Source: Sphingomonadales bacterium
GTDB lineage: Bacteria; Pseudomonadota; Alphaproteobacteria; Sphingomonadales; Sphingomonadaceae
Assembly (NCBI GenBank): GCA_016707885.1
Contig: JADJGU010000001.1
Span: forward strand, 558,001 to 622,000
Length of the DNA: 64,000 nt
Direction of reading: 5' to 3'
In this document: positions 42,487 to 50,921 of the stretch, one piece after another
Position numbering within the stretch: position 1 is the stretch's first letter
Layout of the letters: each line of letters begins with the position of its first letter
Notes under the pieces: model-generated
What the model saw: only the letters and a program-made list of their open reading frames with translations
The model's database searches: none
Told to the model about the DNA's origin: nothing
Program-made: the position numbers and the translations under genes

Positions 42487-43260
42487 TCAAACGAACAGCG
42501 CGACCGACTGCATCCCGGTCATCATCGGTTCGCCCTTGCTGTTCCAGACGGTCATATATTGACTGCTCGCGCCATGAACCGCGTGGTGGGTTTCGGATTC
42601 AAGGAACCACCAGCCATTTTCGGTTTCAGGCGCATCTGTCAAAAGGTTGATCTGCCAGTTGATCGAGCTGATCATGCCTTCCTTCTTCATCAGCCCCATC
42701 GTCGACGGCGGCAGGGCATCGCCCATGCAGATCAGGTCGGCCACGGGATCGAGCCCGTCGCGTTCTTTCAGCCTGTGCCAATTGGCAAGGCGGGGCTTGT
42801 CCATGCCGAGTATCAGGCGCTTTTCAGGGTAATCCATATTATGGGTGAAGAATTCAGGCGGGCCGCTGCGGGTTTTGCCCTCTTCAGGAATTGGCGGGAA
42901 TTCCGGGCGAGGAAGGCCTTCATAATCGATATGGCTTTCACGACGCGCCATGAAGACGAAGACGCAGCTCAGGCCGATTTCATCGCCGACCGCGATTTCG
43001 CTCTTGATGAAAGCACTATTGCGGCCGCGGCGCAAAACCTTGCTGTGAATCTCGATCTCACCCGACAATGGGCCGGAAAAGGCAATTTGCGCGGTCAGCA
43101 GTGGCGGCAGGTCGGGCGCCGCCAGCTTCGCTGACTGGTAGGCCAGTGCCGAACTCAAGCCACCATAGGCAGTCCGCCCCTGATGCCAGGTCGAGGGGAT
43201 TGTGACCTTCTGGTCGGGGGCGTCCGGGCGCAACTGCGCAAGCAATTCAGCAAGTTTCAT
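42487..43260 (-). CDS. Acyl-CoA thioesterase, double hot-dog (TesB-like)
   Basis: A 257-residue protein. AYGGLSSALAYQSAKLAAPDLPP is the first hot-dog segment, followed by LRRGRNSAFIKSEIAVGDEIGLSCVFVFMARRE, and the second half has SINWQINLLTDAPETENGWWFLESETHHAVHGASSQ with the conserved Asp/His region. It resembles the TesB/4HBT_3 family that hydrolyses acyl-CoA. Its stop lies on the base after the cfa stop. Divergent from the AraC-type regulator, 91 bases apart. Confidence 0.88.
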   Translation of the reverse strand: MKLAELLAQLRPDAPDQKVTIPSTWHQGRTAYGGLSSALAYQSAKLAAPDLPPLLTAQIAFSGPLSGEIEIHSKVLRRGRNSAFIKSEIAVGDEIGLSCVFVFMARRESHIDYEGLPRPEFPPIPEEGKTRSGPPEFFTHNMDYPEKRLILGMDKPRLANWHRLKERDGLDPVADLICMGDALPPSTMGLMKKEGMISSINWQINLLTDAPETENGWWFLESETHHAVHGASSQYMTVWNSKGEPMMTGMQSVALFV

Positions 43261-43351
43261 AACATGCGCTTATCGCGGGTGTTGCTGCCCGACAAGATTG
43301 GAAGACAATATACTTGCATCCTTTCAATTGCAGTGGTTCTACCGGCGCAGG

Positions 43352-44416
43352 ATGGGGACTTCGGATCGTTTTGACTGGATAGAGCAACTTGTCGGAAGCG
43401 GAACACCTATTCCGCCAGACACGGCATCGTCGAATCTTATCGGACGCATTGTGTCTGCGTCTGTTTCCCGGGGTGCTAACCGCCCAGCGTTGCTCGAAGC
43501 AATTGGCACAAGCGAAGCGGTGCTCCGCAACCAGTTAAGCCGAGTGTCAGGCCAGGTATTGATCCGGCTGTTTTCCGCGCTGGAACATCATCTGTCCGAT
43601 CCGGCCATAGCCTTGCGTATCGGCAAAGAAGCCAAGCCATATTGTTTTTCCGATATCGGTTTTGCCACCCGTCTGATGCCAAATTTGTCCGAAGTGCTCG
43701 CCGCGAATTTGCGAATGCAGATGCTGCGCCAGACATTATATCTCGTCAAACTGGTCGAAGACGGTCCGGCGCTCAAACTGGAGTGGGATATCGGCAGTTA
43801 TGACGCGCAGGAAATTGGTGCCTTGGTTGAATTTTCCTTTGGAACCTATGTGCGGCTCGCCCGCGAAATATGGGGCGACCAGTTGGTGGTTGAAGGCATC
43901 ACTTTCCAACATGCCGCTCGATTTGATGTGCAGCATTATGAAGACTTGCTGGGCGCCGATGTCGCTTTTGGTGGAAGCCGCAATGCGGTAACCTTTTCGG
44001 CCGAGCAGGCAAACAAGCCATCGCCCTGCGCCAACGCGCTTTTACTGAATGCTGCTACGACTTGCCATTCGGCGCCGGTTGAATGGCTGCGTTCGGGCCA
44101 ACGCCATTCGGCTTTCACTTATTTCTATCTTTGGACCGAATTGAATAAATCTCCGGCCACACTTGATCGTGCGGCCCGTTCGTTCGGCATGACCGAACGG
44201 ACATTGCGGCGCCACCTCGTTGAAGAAGGCCATCCATTCCGGGCACTTCTCGACGATCTGCGCAAAAGCATGTGTGGACTGTACCGGCTTGAAAACAAGC
44301 GGTCGCTGGGCGAAGTCGCCGAACTGCTTGGATATGGCGAACTGAGTGCTTTTTCGCGCGCTTATCGCCGCTGGTTTGGCGAACCACCCAGCCGGGCATG
44401 GTCGCACACATCGTAG
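43352..44416 (+). CDS. AraC-family transcriptional regulator with N-terminal ligand domain
   Basis: A 354-residue protein from ATG 43352 (MGTSDRFDW). Residues about 30-200 match the arabinose_bd-type ligand domain (LSDPAIALRIGKEAKPYCFSDIGFATRLMPNLSE). The C-terminal HTH_18 domain is RAARSFGMTERTLRRHLVEEGHPF followed by LGEVAELLGYGELSAFSRAYRRWFGEPPSRA. Family members often control fatty-acid or arginine catabolism; divergence from a thioesterase gene suggests that as a target (inferred). Confidence 0.9.
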   Translation: MGTSDRFDWIEQLVGSGTPIPPDTASSNLIGRIVSASVSRGANRPALLEAIGTSEAVLRNQLSRVSGQVLIRLFSALEHHLSDPAIALRIGKEAKPYCFSDIGFATRLMPNLSEVLAANLRMQMLRQTLYLVKLVEDGPALKLEWDIGSYDAQEIGALVEFSFGTYVRLAREIWGDQLVVEGITFQHAARFDVQHYEDLLGADVAFGGSRNAVTFSAEQANKPSPCANALLLNAATTCHSAPVEWLRSGQRHSAFTYFYLWTELNKSPATLDRAARSFGMTERTLRRHLVEEGHPFRALLDDLRKSMCGLYRLENKRSLGEVAELLGYGELSAFSRAYRRWFGEPPSRAWSHTS

Positions 44417-44434
44417 CGTATCCAGACCGTCGGC

Positions 44435-45988
44435 TTATTTGCGGCCATTCGGCGTATAACGTATATTGGCTTTGCCGGTCACATCCACGGGAAGGAACAG
44501 CCCCTGCCCGGTTGCGATAACAGTCCCATGGCTAACTTCATTCACTTCAGCGGATAGAGTGAAATCGCCTTCGCGGCGCATTGCAATCGCCTTTTTGGCT
44601 GCGAGTAACACCTTTTCATAATCCTTGTTAAAATCGGCAACCAGCGCCTTGCTTATTTCCGCGAGCACTTCAGGGTCTTCGAATAGTGCAAAGAGGAGGT
44701 TTACCGCCTCACGATCGGTAGTGCCTGCGATGCGCAGGTCACGAACGTTTACCACCTCGGAATTGGCCTCATTGTAGGGGATAGCCGAAAGCCAAACCAC
44801 GCCACTTGTTCCTTTGAGCGGGCTGCGTATTACATCGGCATTGGCTTCGATCCCGACGGCAATCCTGCCGCCGTCGGTTGCATAAACTGTGACCTTTTTG
44901 AAATCGACCTTTACCGGCCCGACCTGATCAAGCGCGATACCCTTAGCCGCCAATTTCTTCAGCGCTCTCAGGATAACCGGTTCCAATTCCCTATAATCGG
45001 CCAACACCGGAATATGAAAGCGCAGGCCATGGTCACCTGCCAATCGTGTAGGCGGCGGCAGGGGCGTGACATTAGGCTTTTCGGGACGGTTGCCGATAAA
45101 GGTCTCAGTTACGGCCTCGGCCGACAGAGTCATCATCAATTGCTTCCCGTTTATCCGGTAACCACCAAAGCCCAGCTTCTGCGGTGTTACCCGCATCCAG
45201 GCAGGCGGGCGTTCGCGGTTGAGCATGATCGTCGCAAAACCCTCTTTCCAAGCACCTTCGACAATGGCTCGCGTTTGGACGCGGGCAATTTCGCGGGAGA
45301 GGTCACGCTCAAGCCCCGCAATCACCTTCGCCAGTTCGGTATCGGCCTTGCGAACGAAGCGAACCCTCTTGCCCAAAAAATTAATTCCGGGAGGCTCCCT
45401 CCAATCATAGGCTATGTTCACCTTTGCCCGGGGCGACCAGTTGTCGGCAATCGAGATGCGAACATGGGCGCGCACATTGGCCGAAGCATTGGCCGTCTCA
45501 CGCTTTACGACACCGCCGACGTCGCGCGCACTGACAACTGCGGTCACAGGCATTGTAACGGTCAACAGATCACCACGCCCAGACAGCCGGATACGTCCCC
45601 TGTTCACATGCCCGACGATGGTGCACGCGACATCCGGCGTCACCTTGGTTCGTTTGAAACCGATTTTGCAATCGACGTTCTTGCAGGCCTTGCCCTTGCA
45701 CTTTTTCTTATGGACCGGGCAGATTGTTACCCGCTGCGCCGGGATGCATTTGGGTTCATACTGGTTGATTGCCCACAGCCGCGTCGGTGCCGAGCGGTTA
45801 AGCTTTGCCTCGAGCCCGCCGATATCGATGTTGAGCGGGACGATAATCGTCGATGTCTGCTTGGGCAGTTCGGCTGCCGTATCGATGCGCGGGGGTGCGG
45901 GATTGCCCGCCTGCTTGTCGCAGCCGCCTAGAAATGCGGCTGCGCATAAGATCCAAACGACCAGCCTTACCCAAGCAATCTGCACCAT
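44435..45988 (-). CDS. DUF4403 lipoprotein
   Basis: A 517-residue protein with a lipobox (AAFLGGCDK), so a probable outer-membrane or periplasmic lipoprotein. The start at 45988 (MVQIAWVR) has GAGGAAGG upstream. Beta-strand-rich DUF4403 features are TSTIIVPLNIDIGGLEAKLNR, the C-terminal VWLSAIPYNEANSEVVNVRDLRI and INGKQLMMTLS. Between about residues 75 and 115 lies an unusual Cys/Lys-rich insert (CPVHKKKCKGKACKNVDC) that may bind metal or be disulfide-linked. No function is known for the family. Confidence 0.87.
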   Translation of the reverse strand: MVQIAWVRLVVWILCAAAFLGGCDKQAGNPAPPRIDTAAELPKQTSTIIVPLNIDIGGLEAKLNRSAPTRLWAINQYEPKCIPAQRVTICPVHKKKCKGKACKNVDCKIGFKRTKVTPDVACTIVGHVNRGRIRLSGRGDLLTVTMPVTAVVSARDVGGVVKRETANASANVRAHVRISIADNWSPRAKVNIAYDWREPPGINFLGKRVRFVRKADTELAKVIAGLERDLSREIARVQTRAIVEGAWKEGFATIMLNRERPPAWMRVTPQKLGFGGYRINGKQLMMTLSAEAVTETFIGNRPEKPNVTPLPPPTRLAGDHGLRFHIPVLADYRELEPVILRALKKLAAKGIALDQVGPVKVDFKKVTVYATDGGRIAVGIEANADVIRSPLKGTSGVVWLSAIPYNEANSEVVNVRDLRIAGTTDREAVNLLFALFEDPEVLAEISKALVADFNKDYEKVLLAAKKAIAMRREGDFTLSAEVNEVSHGTVIATGQGLFLPVDVTGKANIRYTPNGRK

Positions 45989-46195
45989 GTGCCCGCCTTC
46001 CTCACTTGCGAAACGCCGGTTTCGTCGAATCCCGATATTGAGGCGACCGATATGGTTTAGCAAATGCTGACACCTGTTGCGCGCAGACTCAAGCCGAAAT
46101 GACGGACATGCTCCTTACAGAACTATTAGAATCTGAAGGATATTCTGCGCGCAAGCCGCCTTGCTACGTGACATCAAAGATAGGGGAAGGGAAAA

Positions 46196-46270
46196 TGGTG
46201 GGCGTAGCAAGGATTGAACTTGCGACCCCTGCGATGTCAACACAGTGCTCTACCACTGAGCTATACGCCC
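46196..46270 (-). tRNA. tRNA-Val (GAC)
   Basis: A 75-base cloverleaf on the minus strand: acceptor GGGCGTA / TACGCCC, D-arm GCTCAGTGGTAGAGC, anticodon arm CTGTG-TTGACAT-CGCAG with anticodon GAC, T-arm GCAAG-TTCAATC-CTTGC, and an encoded CCA end. Confidence 0.97.
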
Positions 46271-46326
46271 ACGCTGCGCGCCCTCTAACGACCTTAGTGA
46301 TTCCGTTCAAGCCTGAATATCACTCC

Positions 46327-46704
46327 TTAAATCTGGCCGCTGGCGCTTTCTTTGTTGAACAGGCGCTCAACCTCGAGCACCAAGTCCTTCAGATGGAATG
46401 GCTTGGATAAGACCTTTGCTTGCGGCATCGACTGGCCTGCGCGGAGCGCAACGCCCGAAAAACCGGTTATGAACATGACCTCGGTAGAGGGAGAAACCTT
46501 GCTGCAATGACGCGCCAGTTCGATGCCATCCATTTCGGGCATGACGATATCAGTCAGCAGCAGATCGAAATGTTCGCGTTCCAGATAAGGAACGGCTTCA
46601 GTCCCGCGATCAACCGATACCACTTCATAGCCTGACCGTTCGAGCGCGCGCGCAAGATATTCACGCATCGCCTGTTCGTCTTCTGCAAGCAAGATCCGGA
46701 TCAT
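46327..46704 (-). CDS. cpdR: CpdR-like single-domain response regulator
   Basis: A 125-residue receiver domain without an output domain. Asp8-9 pocket (AEDE), phospho-acceptor Asp52 (LLLTDIVMPEMDG), Thr/Ser in FITGFSG and Lys in LSKPFHLKDL. The sequence KPFHLKDLV at the C-terminus is the CpdR signature. Unphosphorylated CpdR primes ClpXP to degrade cell-cycle proteins and is switched by CckA-ChpT. The N-formylglutamate amidohydrolase gene next to it is a conserved alphaproteobacterial neighbour. Confidence 0.93.
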   Translation of the reverse strand: MIRILLAEDEQAMREYLARALERSGYEVVSVDRGTEAVPYLEREHFDLLLTDIVMPEMDGIELARHCSKVSPSTEVMFITGFSGVALRAGQSMPQAKVLSKPFHLKDLVLEVERLFNKESASGQI

Positions 46705-46831
46705 CGGTCGTCCTGTCCTTGGGGCATTTCCGCCATAGTGAGTCTCTTGAGCGGAAGCACTATCATCAGAACTTAAAAAAATTGCACCTCTTTTGCCAAT
46801 TTTGTCCTAGCAAGTGCGAAGGATGGTTCGG

Positions 46832-47716
46832 ATGATCGAAACGGGCACTGCTACCCATGCGGAAAATGCAGGTTTTCAGCTGCTAAATGCGGCCCAGCCA
46901 GCGTTTCCGGTGCTAATCTCGATTCCGCATTCGGGCCGAGACTATCCGCCGGAATTGATCGACAATCTGCGCGTGTCACCCGCAGATCTCATGCGGCTTG
47001 AAGACCGTTATGCGGATCGGCTTGTCGGGCCAGCTCTCGCTGCAGGTATGACAGGGATAGTTGCGCACCGAGCTCGCGCGTGGATAGATCTGAATCGCGC
47101 TGAGGATGATCTCGACCCCGAAATGGTATCGCCGCGGATAGACGGGTACAAATCGTCGAATAGTATGAAAATGCGGGGCGGACTTGGCCTGATACCGCGT
47201 CGTTTGATGCATGTCGGCGATCTTTGGAAACGTCCATTGGCGGCTGACGACATCAAACGCCGATTGGACAAATTCCACCGGCCCTATCATCAGGCCGTCG
47301 AACAAACCTTGCTCACCATTCGCGACCGGTTCGGCACCGCAATCTTGGTCGACGTGCATTCGATGCCACCCTTGACCGCGACAGCAACGCAAGCACCCCG
47401 TATCGTAATCGGAGACCGTTTTGGCCAATGCGCGCCTGCGCTTTATGCTGAAATGCTTTTGGCGCGGTTGAAATCGCTCAGCATCCCTGCGGCACTGAAC
47501 CATCCCTATCCGGGCGACTATATCCTGCGGCGCCATGGTGAGGCGCAGGGCAGCATCCACTCCATCCAAATCGAAGTGGATCGCTCACTTTATCTCGACT
47601 CGATGCAGCGCGAACCGGGTCCGGGACTCGAATCGACGGCGTCACTAATCAGTGAGTTGCTGTTCTGTCTGGTCGATTTAGTCAGCGAACGCGCGATACC
47701 ATTAGCTGCCGAATAA
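46832..47716 (+). CDS. N-formylglutamate amidohydrolase
   Basis: A protein of 294 residues from ATG 46832 (MIETGTATH); ATG 46823 and GTG 46814 are alternatives, but AAGG lies 9 bases before 46832. SIPHSGRDYPPELIDNLRVSP, AHRARAWIDLNR, VDVHSMPPLT and HPYPGDYILRRHGEAQGSIHSIQIEVDRSLYLD are the HutG2/N-formylglutamate amidohydrolase signatures. It cleaves N-formyl-Glu to Glu in one histidine-degradation route, though cpdR-linked copies may have another substrate. Divergent from cpdR, 127 bases apart. Confidence 0.93.
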   Translation: MIETGTATHAENAGFQLLNAAQPAFPVLISIPHSGRDYPPELIDNLRVSPADLMRLEDRYADRLVGPALAAGMTGIVAHRARAWIDLNRAEDDLDPEMVSPRIDGYKSSNSMKMRGGLGLIPRRLMHVGDLWKRPLAADDIKRRLDKFHRPYHQAVEQTLLTIRDRFGTAILVDVHSMPPLTATATQAPRIVIGDRFGQCAPALYAEMLLARLKSLSIPAALNHPYPGDYILRRHGEAQGSIHSIQIEVDRSLYLDSMQREPGPGLESTASLISELLFCLVDLVSERAIPLAAE

Positions 47717-47743
47717 CTCTTTGATCCTGCAAATTAAGCAAAG

Positions 47744-47852
47744 AAAAAACCACCCCGGAATAATCCGGGGTGGCCAAGGTTCAGGGAGGTGGCGCTGACC
47801 AGCAGCGCCGAAGGACAGACAAGGGAGGGGAGATGCCTGTCCTGTCCAGAAG
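47744..47852 (-). ncRNA. Candidate trans-acting sRNA with C-rich anti-SD loop (suhB/mmgR-like)
   Basis: Read 5'-3' on the minus strand it has three hairpins. A: GGACAGGCA / TGTCTGTCC (47842-47834 and 47821-47813), 9 bp, with 12-nt loop TCTCCCCTCCCT. B: GGCGCTG / CAGCGCC (47809-47791), 7 bp. Then a 17-nt single-stranded linker ACCTCCCTGAACCTTGG. C: CCACCCCGGA / TCCGGGGTGG (47773-47750), 10 bp, 4-nt loop, ended by TTTTTT (47749-47744), a perfect terminator. CCUCCC repeats in loop and linker are anti-Shine-Dalgarno motifs typical of alphaproteobacterial sRNAs of the suhB/alpha-r8 (mmgR) class. The 5' end is estimated at about 47852. No protein frame fits. Confidence 0.75.
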
Positions 47853-47858
47853 ATGGGA

Positions 47859-47886
47859 TTTCTAGCCCGCCAAATCAATAGTGCAA
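47859..47886 (-). promoter_or_regulatory. Predicted sigma-70-type promoter of the sRNA
   Basis: On the minus strand TTGCAC (47886-47881) and TAGAAA (47864-47859) are separated by 16 bases. Transcription would start near 47852, giving an RNA of about 109 nt ending in the U run at 47744. The match is modest. Confidence 0.4.
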
Positions 47887-47960
47887 TTGTATTTTTCCGT
47901 ATCGACGGGGTGAAGCGACTGAATTCAGGGCGGAATTGTGAAATACCGCCACTATAATAT

Positions 47961-48485
47961 TCAGGGCCACATGCGTTGGATAAAGGCTAGTCTATCTGCA
48001 AACTGATGCTTTAAAGCGCCCAAAATGTGCAGCAGAATCAGGATGAACAGCGGCTTGGTCAGAATTTCGTGCACTTCATGACCGATGCCTGCCAATCCTT
48101 CGTCCTTGCCGATGGGCATGGTGATATCAAACAGTCCGAAGAAGTCGACTGGCGGTGCTTTTGGGTGGGCAGACGCCATCAGCCAGCCTGAAAGCGGAAC
48201 GGCAATTATCAGGAAATAGAATAGCAGATGGACAAATTTGCCCAGACCCGCCTGCCATCCGGCTATACTCTCTGGCAAAGGCGGGGGTTTGTGGCCGATG
48301 CGCCAGAATAGGCGCAAAACCGACAAGAACAATATCGAAACGCCTAGGGCTTTGTGCGGCGCCATCAACGCACCCTGTGCCTCACGCGGTAAATCTTCCG
48401 CCATGCTGGCAAGCACGAAATTGGCTATCACCAATATGGCGATCAGCCAGTGAAACAGAATTGCGACTTTGCTATATTTGGTCAT
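47961..48485 (-). CDS. Cytochrome b561-type di-haem membrane protein
   Basis: A 174-residue protein with four membrane helices and the haem-ligand histidines in AILFHWLIAILVI, APHKALGVSI, GIGHEVHEILT and LLHILGALKH. CybB-type proteins carry electrons from quinol to periplasmic acceptors. ATG 48485 (MTKYSK) is preferred to an upstream one at 48527. The SapC-family gene lies 38 bases upstream on the same strand. It is followed by 190 bases that hold the sRNA. Confidence 0.93.
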   Translation of the reverse strand: MTKYSKVAILFHWLIAILVIANFVLASMAEDLPREAQGALMAPHKALGVSILFLSVLRLFWRIGHKPPPLPESIAGWQAGLGKFVHLLFYFLIIAVPLSGWLMASAHPKAPPVDFFGLFDITMPIGKDEGLAGIGHEVHEILTKPLFILILLHILGALKHQFADRLAFIQRMWP

Positions 48486-48523
48486 TGTGGCGGCCCTCCT
48501 CGCGTCGGGCCGCCCCATAGGGT

Positions 48524-49306
48524 TCAAGCGGTGGGCAGCTCGACTTGCTGCGGAACCTTACCCTGTTGCATTTGCATTGCAAATACGTCGCGCACGAGGT
48601 TGAGCGAGAAAAGATGCGCATAGATCAGCGGCAACATGCCGCTCTGGCTCATCTTGCGCAGTTCGTCACCGCGCAGGTCGCGCAGCTTTTCTTCATTCAC
48701 CATCTGGAAGCCGCGATAGACGAAGGGGTTCTCGCTGCCTTCCTGCTGGATGGCGACTTCACCTTCCATCAGCAATTCCGCTTTTTTCAGCTCTTCGACG
48801 AAAGCCTGGGTGCGGGCACCGGCCTGTTCGAAGTCTTCACAGAATTTGAGGATATCCTTGGTCATCTGCGTCGGTTCAGTACCGTCGAACAGCGGATCGC
48901 CCTCTTTCTTGAACTCGCCAAGCGCTTCCGACGTCGGGTCGAAGCACAGCGACAGTTCGTCACTGTCAGGACGCAAGCGGGCCAGCATGAAGGGATAGCG
49001 GCGGATGTACGCCGGCAGGTAGACAGGGTTATTGAACTTGCCCTGATCATCCATGAAGACGTTGATGCCTTCGTTCATGCCCATCAGCGCCAGTGGCACG
49101 GGATTGTCGCCTGCCGAAAAGATGATGGGATAGTAACGCGACGCCGAAACAAATTCTTCAACCGTCAACGGAATAGCGTGCTGACCCTGCATGAAGGTGG
49201 CATTGTCGATCTGGCGGCTCTTGAAATTTGCATGCTCATTGCTGTTGAGCGGAACCAGATCCTTGTAGAAAAGCGGCAAGCCTTGTGCGGCGGGCTGGGT
49301 AGCCAT
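48524..49306 (-). CDS. SapC family protein
   Basis: A 260-residue soluble protein. LPLFYKDLVPLNSNEHANFK, EEFVSASRYYPIIFSAGDNPVPLALMGMNEGINVFMD and YIRRYPFMLARLRPD are family signatures. ATG 49306 follows GGAG. SapC-type proteins have been described near surface or TonB-linked loci in sphingomonads, but their biochemical role is unknown. Here it lies between an FAD-linked oxidase and cytochrome b561. Confidence 0.92.
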   Translation of the reverse strand: MATQPAAQGLPLFYKDLVPLNSNEHANFKSRQIDNATFMQGQHAIPLTVEEFVSASRYYPIIFSAGDNPVPLALMGMNEGINVFMDDQGKFNNPVYLPAYIRRYPFMLARLRPDSDELSLCFDPTSEALGEFKKEGDPLFDGTEPTQMTKDILKFCEDFEQAGARTQAFVEELKKAELLMEGEVAIQQEGSENPFVYRGFQMVNEEKLRDLRGDELRKMSQSGMLPLIYAHLFSLNLVRDVFAMQMQQGKVPQQVELPTA

Positions 49307-49352
49307 TGAGTAACTCCATTGTCCGGATTCGAAATAAAGATTGCGCGCGGCT

Positions 49353-50798
49353 TTAAGCGTCAAGACCTGCGCTGGCAAGAGGAACGAGTTTCCCCGGATT
49401 CATGATGCCCTGCGGGTCCAGAGCATTTTTGATCGCCCGTAGCGCCGCAAGACGCGCCGGTTCGGATGTGCGTGCGAATTCGGCAATTTTTGCCTGTCCG
49501 ATACCATGTTCAGCCGAAATGGAACCGCCATAAGCCACCACCCTGTCATAGACATCTCTGCTGATGCGCGTGGCAAAATCGCGATACCAATTCTCTGCTG
49601 TCGCACCTTGGGGTGCCTTGACGTGATAATGGATGTTGCCATCACCCAGATGTCCAAAGGCTATCACCTGGGTTCCGGGATAGCTTGCCTCGATTTTCGG
49701 TGATTCAATATCGATAAATCGCGCCATATCCGAAACCGGAACGCTGATGTCATGCTGCAAGGCTGGCCCTTCGGCCCGCTCTGCCTCGGCTATGCTGTCG
49801 CGTATTTTCCAAAAGGCTTCTGCCTGCGCCTCATTCGCGGAAATGGCCGCATCCAATGCCAATCCTTTTTCTATCGCCGTTGCAAGGAAGCGCTCGGCAA
49901 GTTGCGCGGACGCTTCCTGATCTGCGGAATCCTTGGCCAGCTCAATCAATATATGCCAGGGCGCAGCCGATTCCAGCGGTGCGCGCGTGCCCGGTATATG
50001 TTTGACGACATGGGCCAAGGCGGCCTCAGGCAAAATCTCGAACCCTTCGAGCATGCCATGACATTCGTCCTGCGCAGCCATCAGCAGTTGATACGCATCC
50101 GCAGGACTACCCACTGCGACCCAGCACACGACACGCTCGATCAGTGCAGGCACTAGATGCAATGTCGCGCGGGTCACGACGCCCAATGTCCCCTCGGCAC
50201 CAATCAGCAAATGCTTCAGGTCATATCCGCGATTGTCCTTTTTCAACGGCGCGAGCCCATCATAAATCGAGCCATCGGGCAGTACGGCTTCAATACCCGC
50301 AACGAGACTTCGCATTGTACCATGGCGTAGCACCTGCGTGCCCCCTGCATTCGTGGATATCAGTCCGCCAACAGTGGCTGAACCCTTGCCGCCGAGAGTA
50401 AGAGGAAAGCGCAGGCCGTGCTTTGAAACCGCGTCGTGCAGATTTTGCAGAATGACACCTGCTCCGCACCGGACGAGCCTTGCATCCTGATCGACCGTAT
50501 CGATGCTGTTCAACCGCCGCAGCGACAACAGACAGGATTGACCACTGGCATCAGGTGTCGCGCCTGCAACCATTCCGCTGTTCCCGCCCTGCGGCACCAG
50601 GGCAATGCGATGCTTCGCGGCCAATTTGATCACCGCCGAAACTTCGTCAGTTGTCGAAGGCGCCAAAATCGCGATGGCCTGACCGTGGTATCGACCCCGC
50701 CAATCGGTCAACCATGGAGCCATATCGTCAGAATCGTCCAGAAACCCCTTCGGGCCGAGCAAAGCTCTCAATTCATTGACTACATTCGAACCGGCCAA
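49353..50798 (-). CDS. FAD-linked D-2-hydroxyacid dehydrogenase/oxidase (GlcD-like)
   Basis: A 481-residue flavoenzyme of the VAO family beginning at TTG 50798 with AAGGAG eight bases upstream. The PP-loop reads PQGGNSGMVAGATPD, the FAD domain GGLISTNAGGTQVLRHG, and the C-terminal domain AFGHLGDGNIHYHVKAP and AYGGSISAEHGIGQAK. These are the signatures of glycolate, D-lactate and D-2-hydroxyglutarate dehydrogenases. The acceptor could be quinone or cytochrome; a b-type cytochrome gene is two genes downstream. Confidence 0.92.
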   Translation of the reverse strand: MAGSNVVNELRALLGPKGFLDDSDDMAPWLTDWRGRYHGQAIAILAPSTTDEVSAVIKLAAKHRIALVPQGGNSGMVAGATPDASGQSCLLSLRRLNSIDTVDQDARLVRCGAGVILQNLHDAVSKHGLRFPLTLGGKGSATVGGLISTNAGGTQVLRHGTMRSLVAGIEAVLPDGSIYDGLAPLKKDNRGYDLKHLLIGAEGTLGVVTRATLHLVPALIERVVCWVAVGSPADAYQLLMAAQDECHGMLEGFEILPEAALAHVVKHIPGTRAPLESAAPWHILIELAKDSADQEASAQLAERFLATAIEKGLALDAAISANEAQAEAFWKIRDSIAEAERAEGPALQHDISVPVSDMARFIDIESPKIEASYPGTQVIAFGHLGDGNIHYHVKAPQGATAENWYRDFATRISRDVYDRVVAYGGSISAEHGIGQAKIAEFARTSEPARLAALRAIKNALDPQGIMNPGKLVPLASAGLDA

Positions 50799-50921
50799 AA
50801 TGCTGCTCCTTTTCGGGTTCGAATTGACTCGAACCTTACCGCTACATAGGGCTGGATTAATGCTCCGTTCAACCGTTACGGCTATTGGCTTGAAGAGGCG
50901 AATCTTAGTCGGGATCCGACA

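Noticed and set aside
46099..46410. Short plus-strand frame over the tRNA region
   Set aside because: It runs through the tRNA-Val and the cpdR 3' end and has no ribosome-binding site.
47744..47773. Hairpin as simple terminator of the N-formylglutamate amidohydrolase gene
   Set aside because: The U run lies on the minus-strand side only, so it would end a minus-strand RNA; further hairpins upstream on that strand fit an sRNA better.
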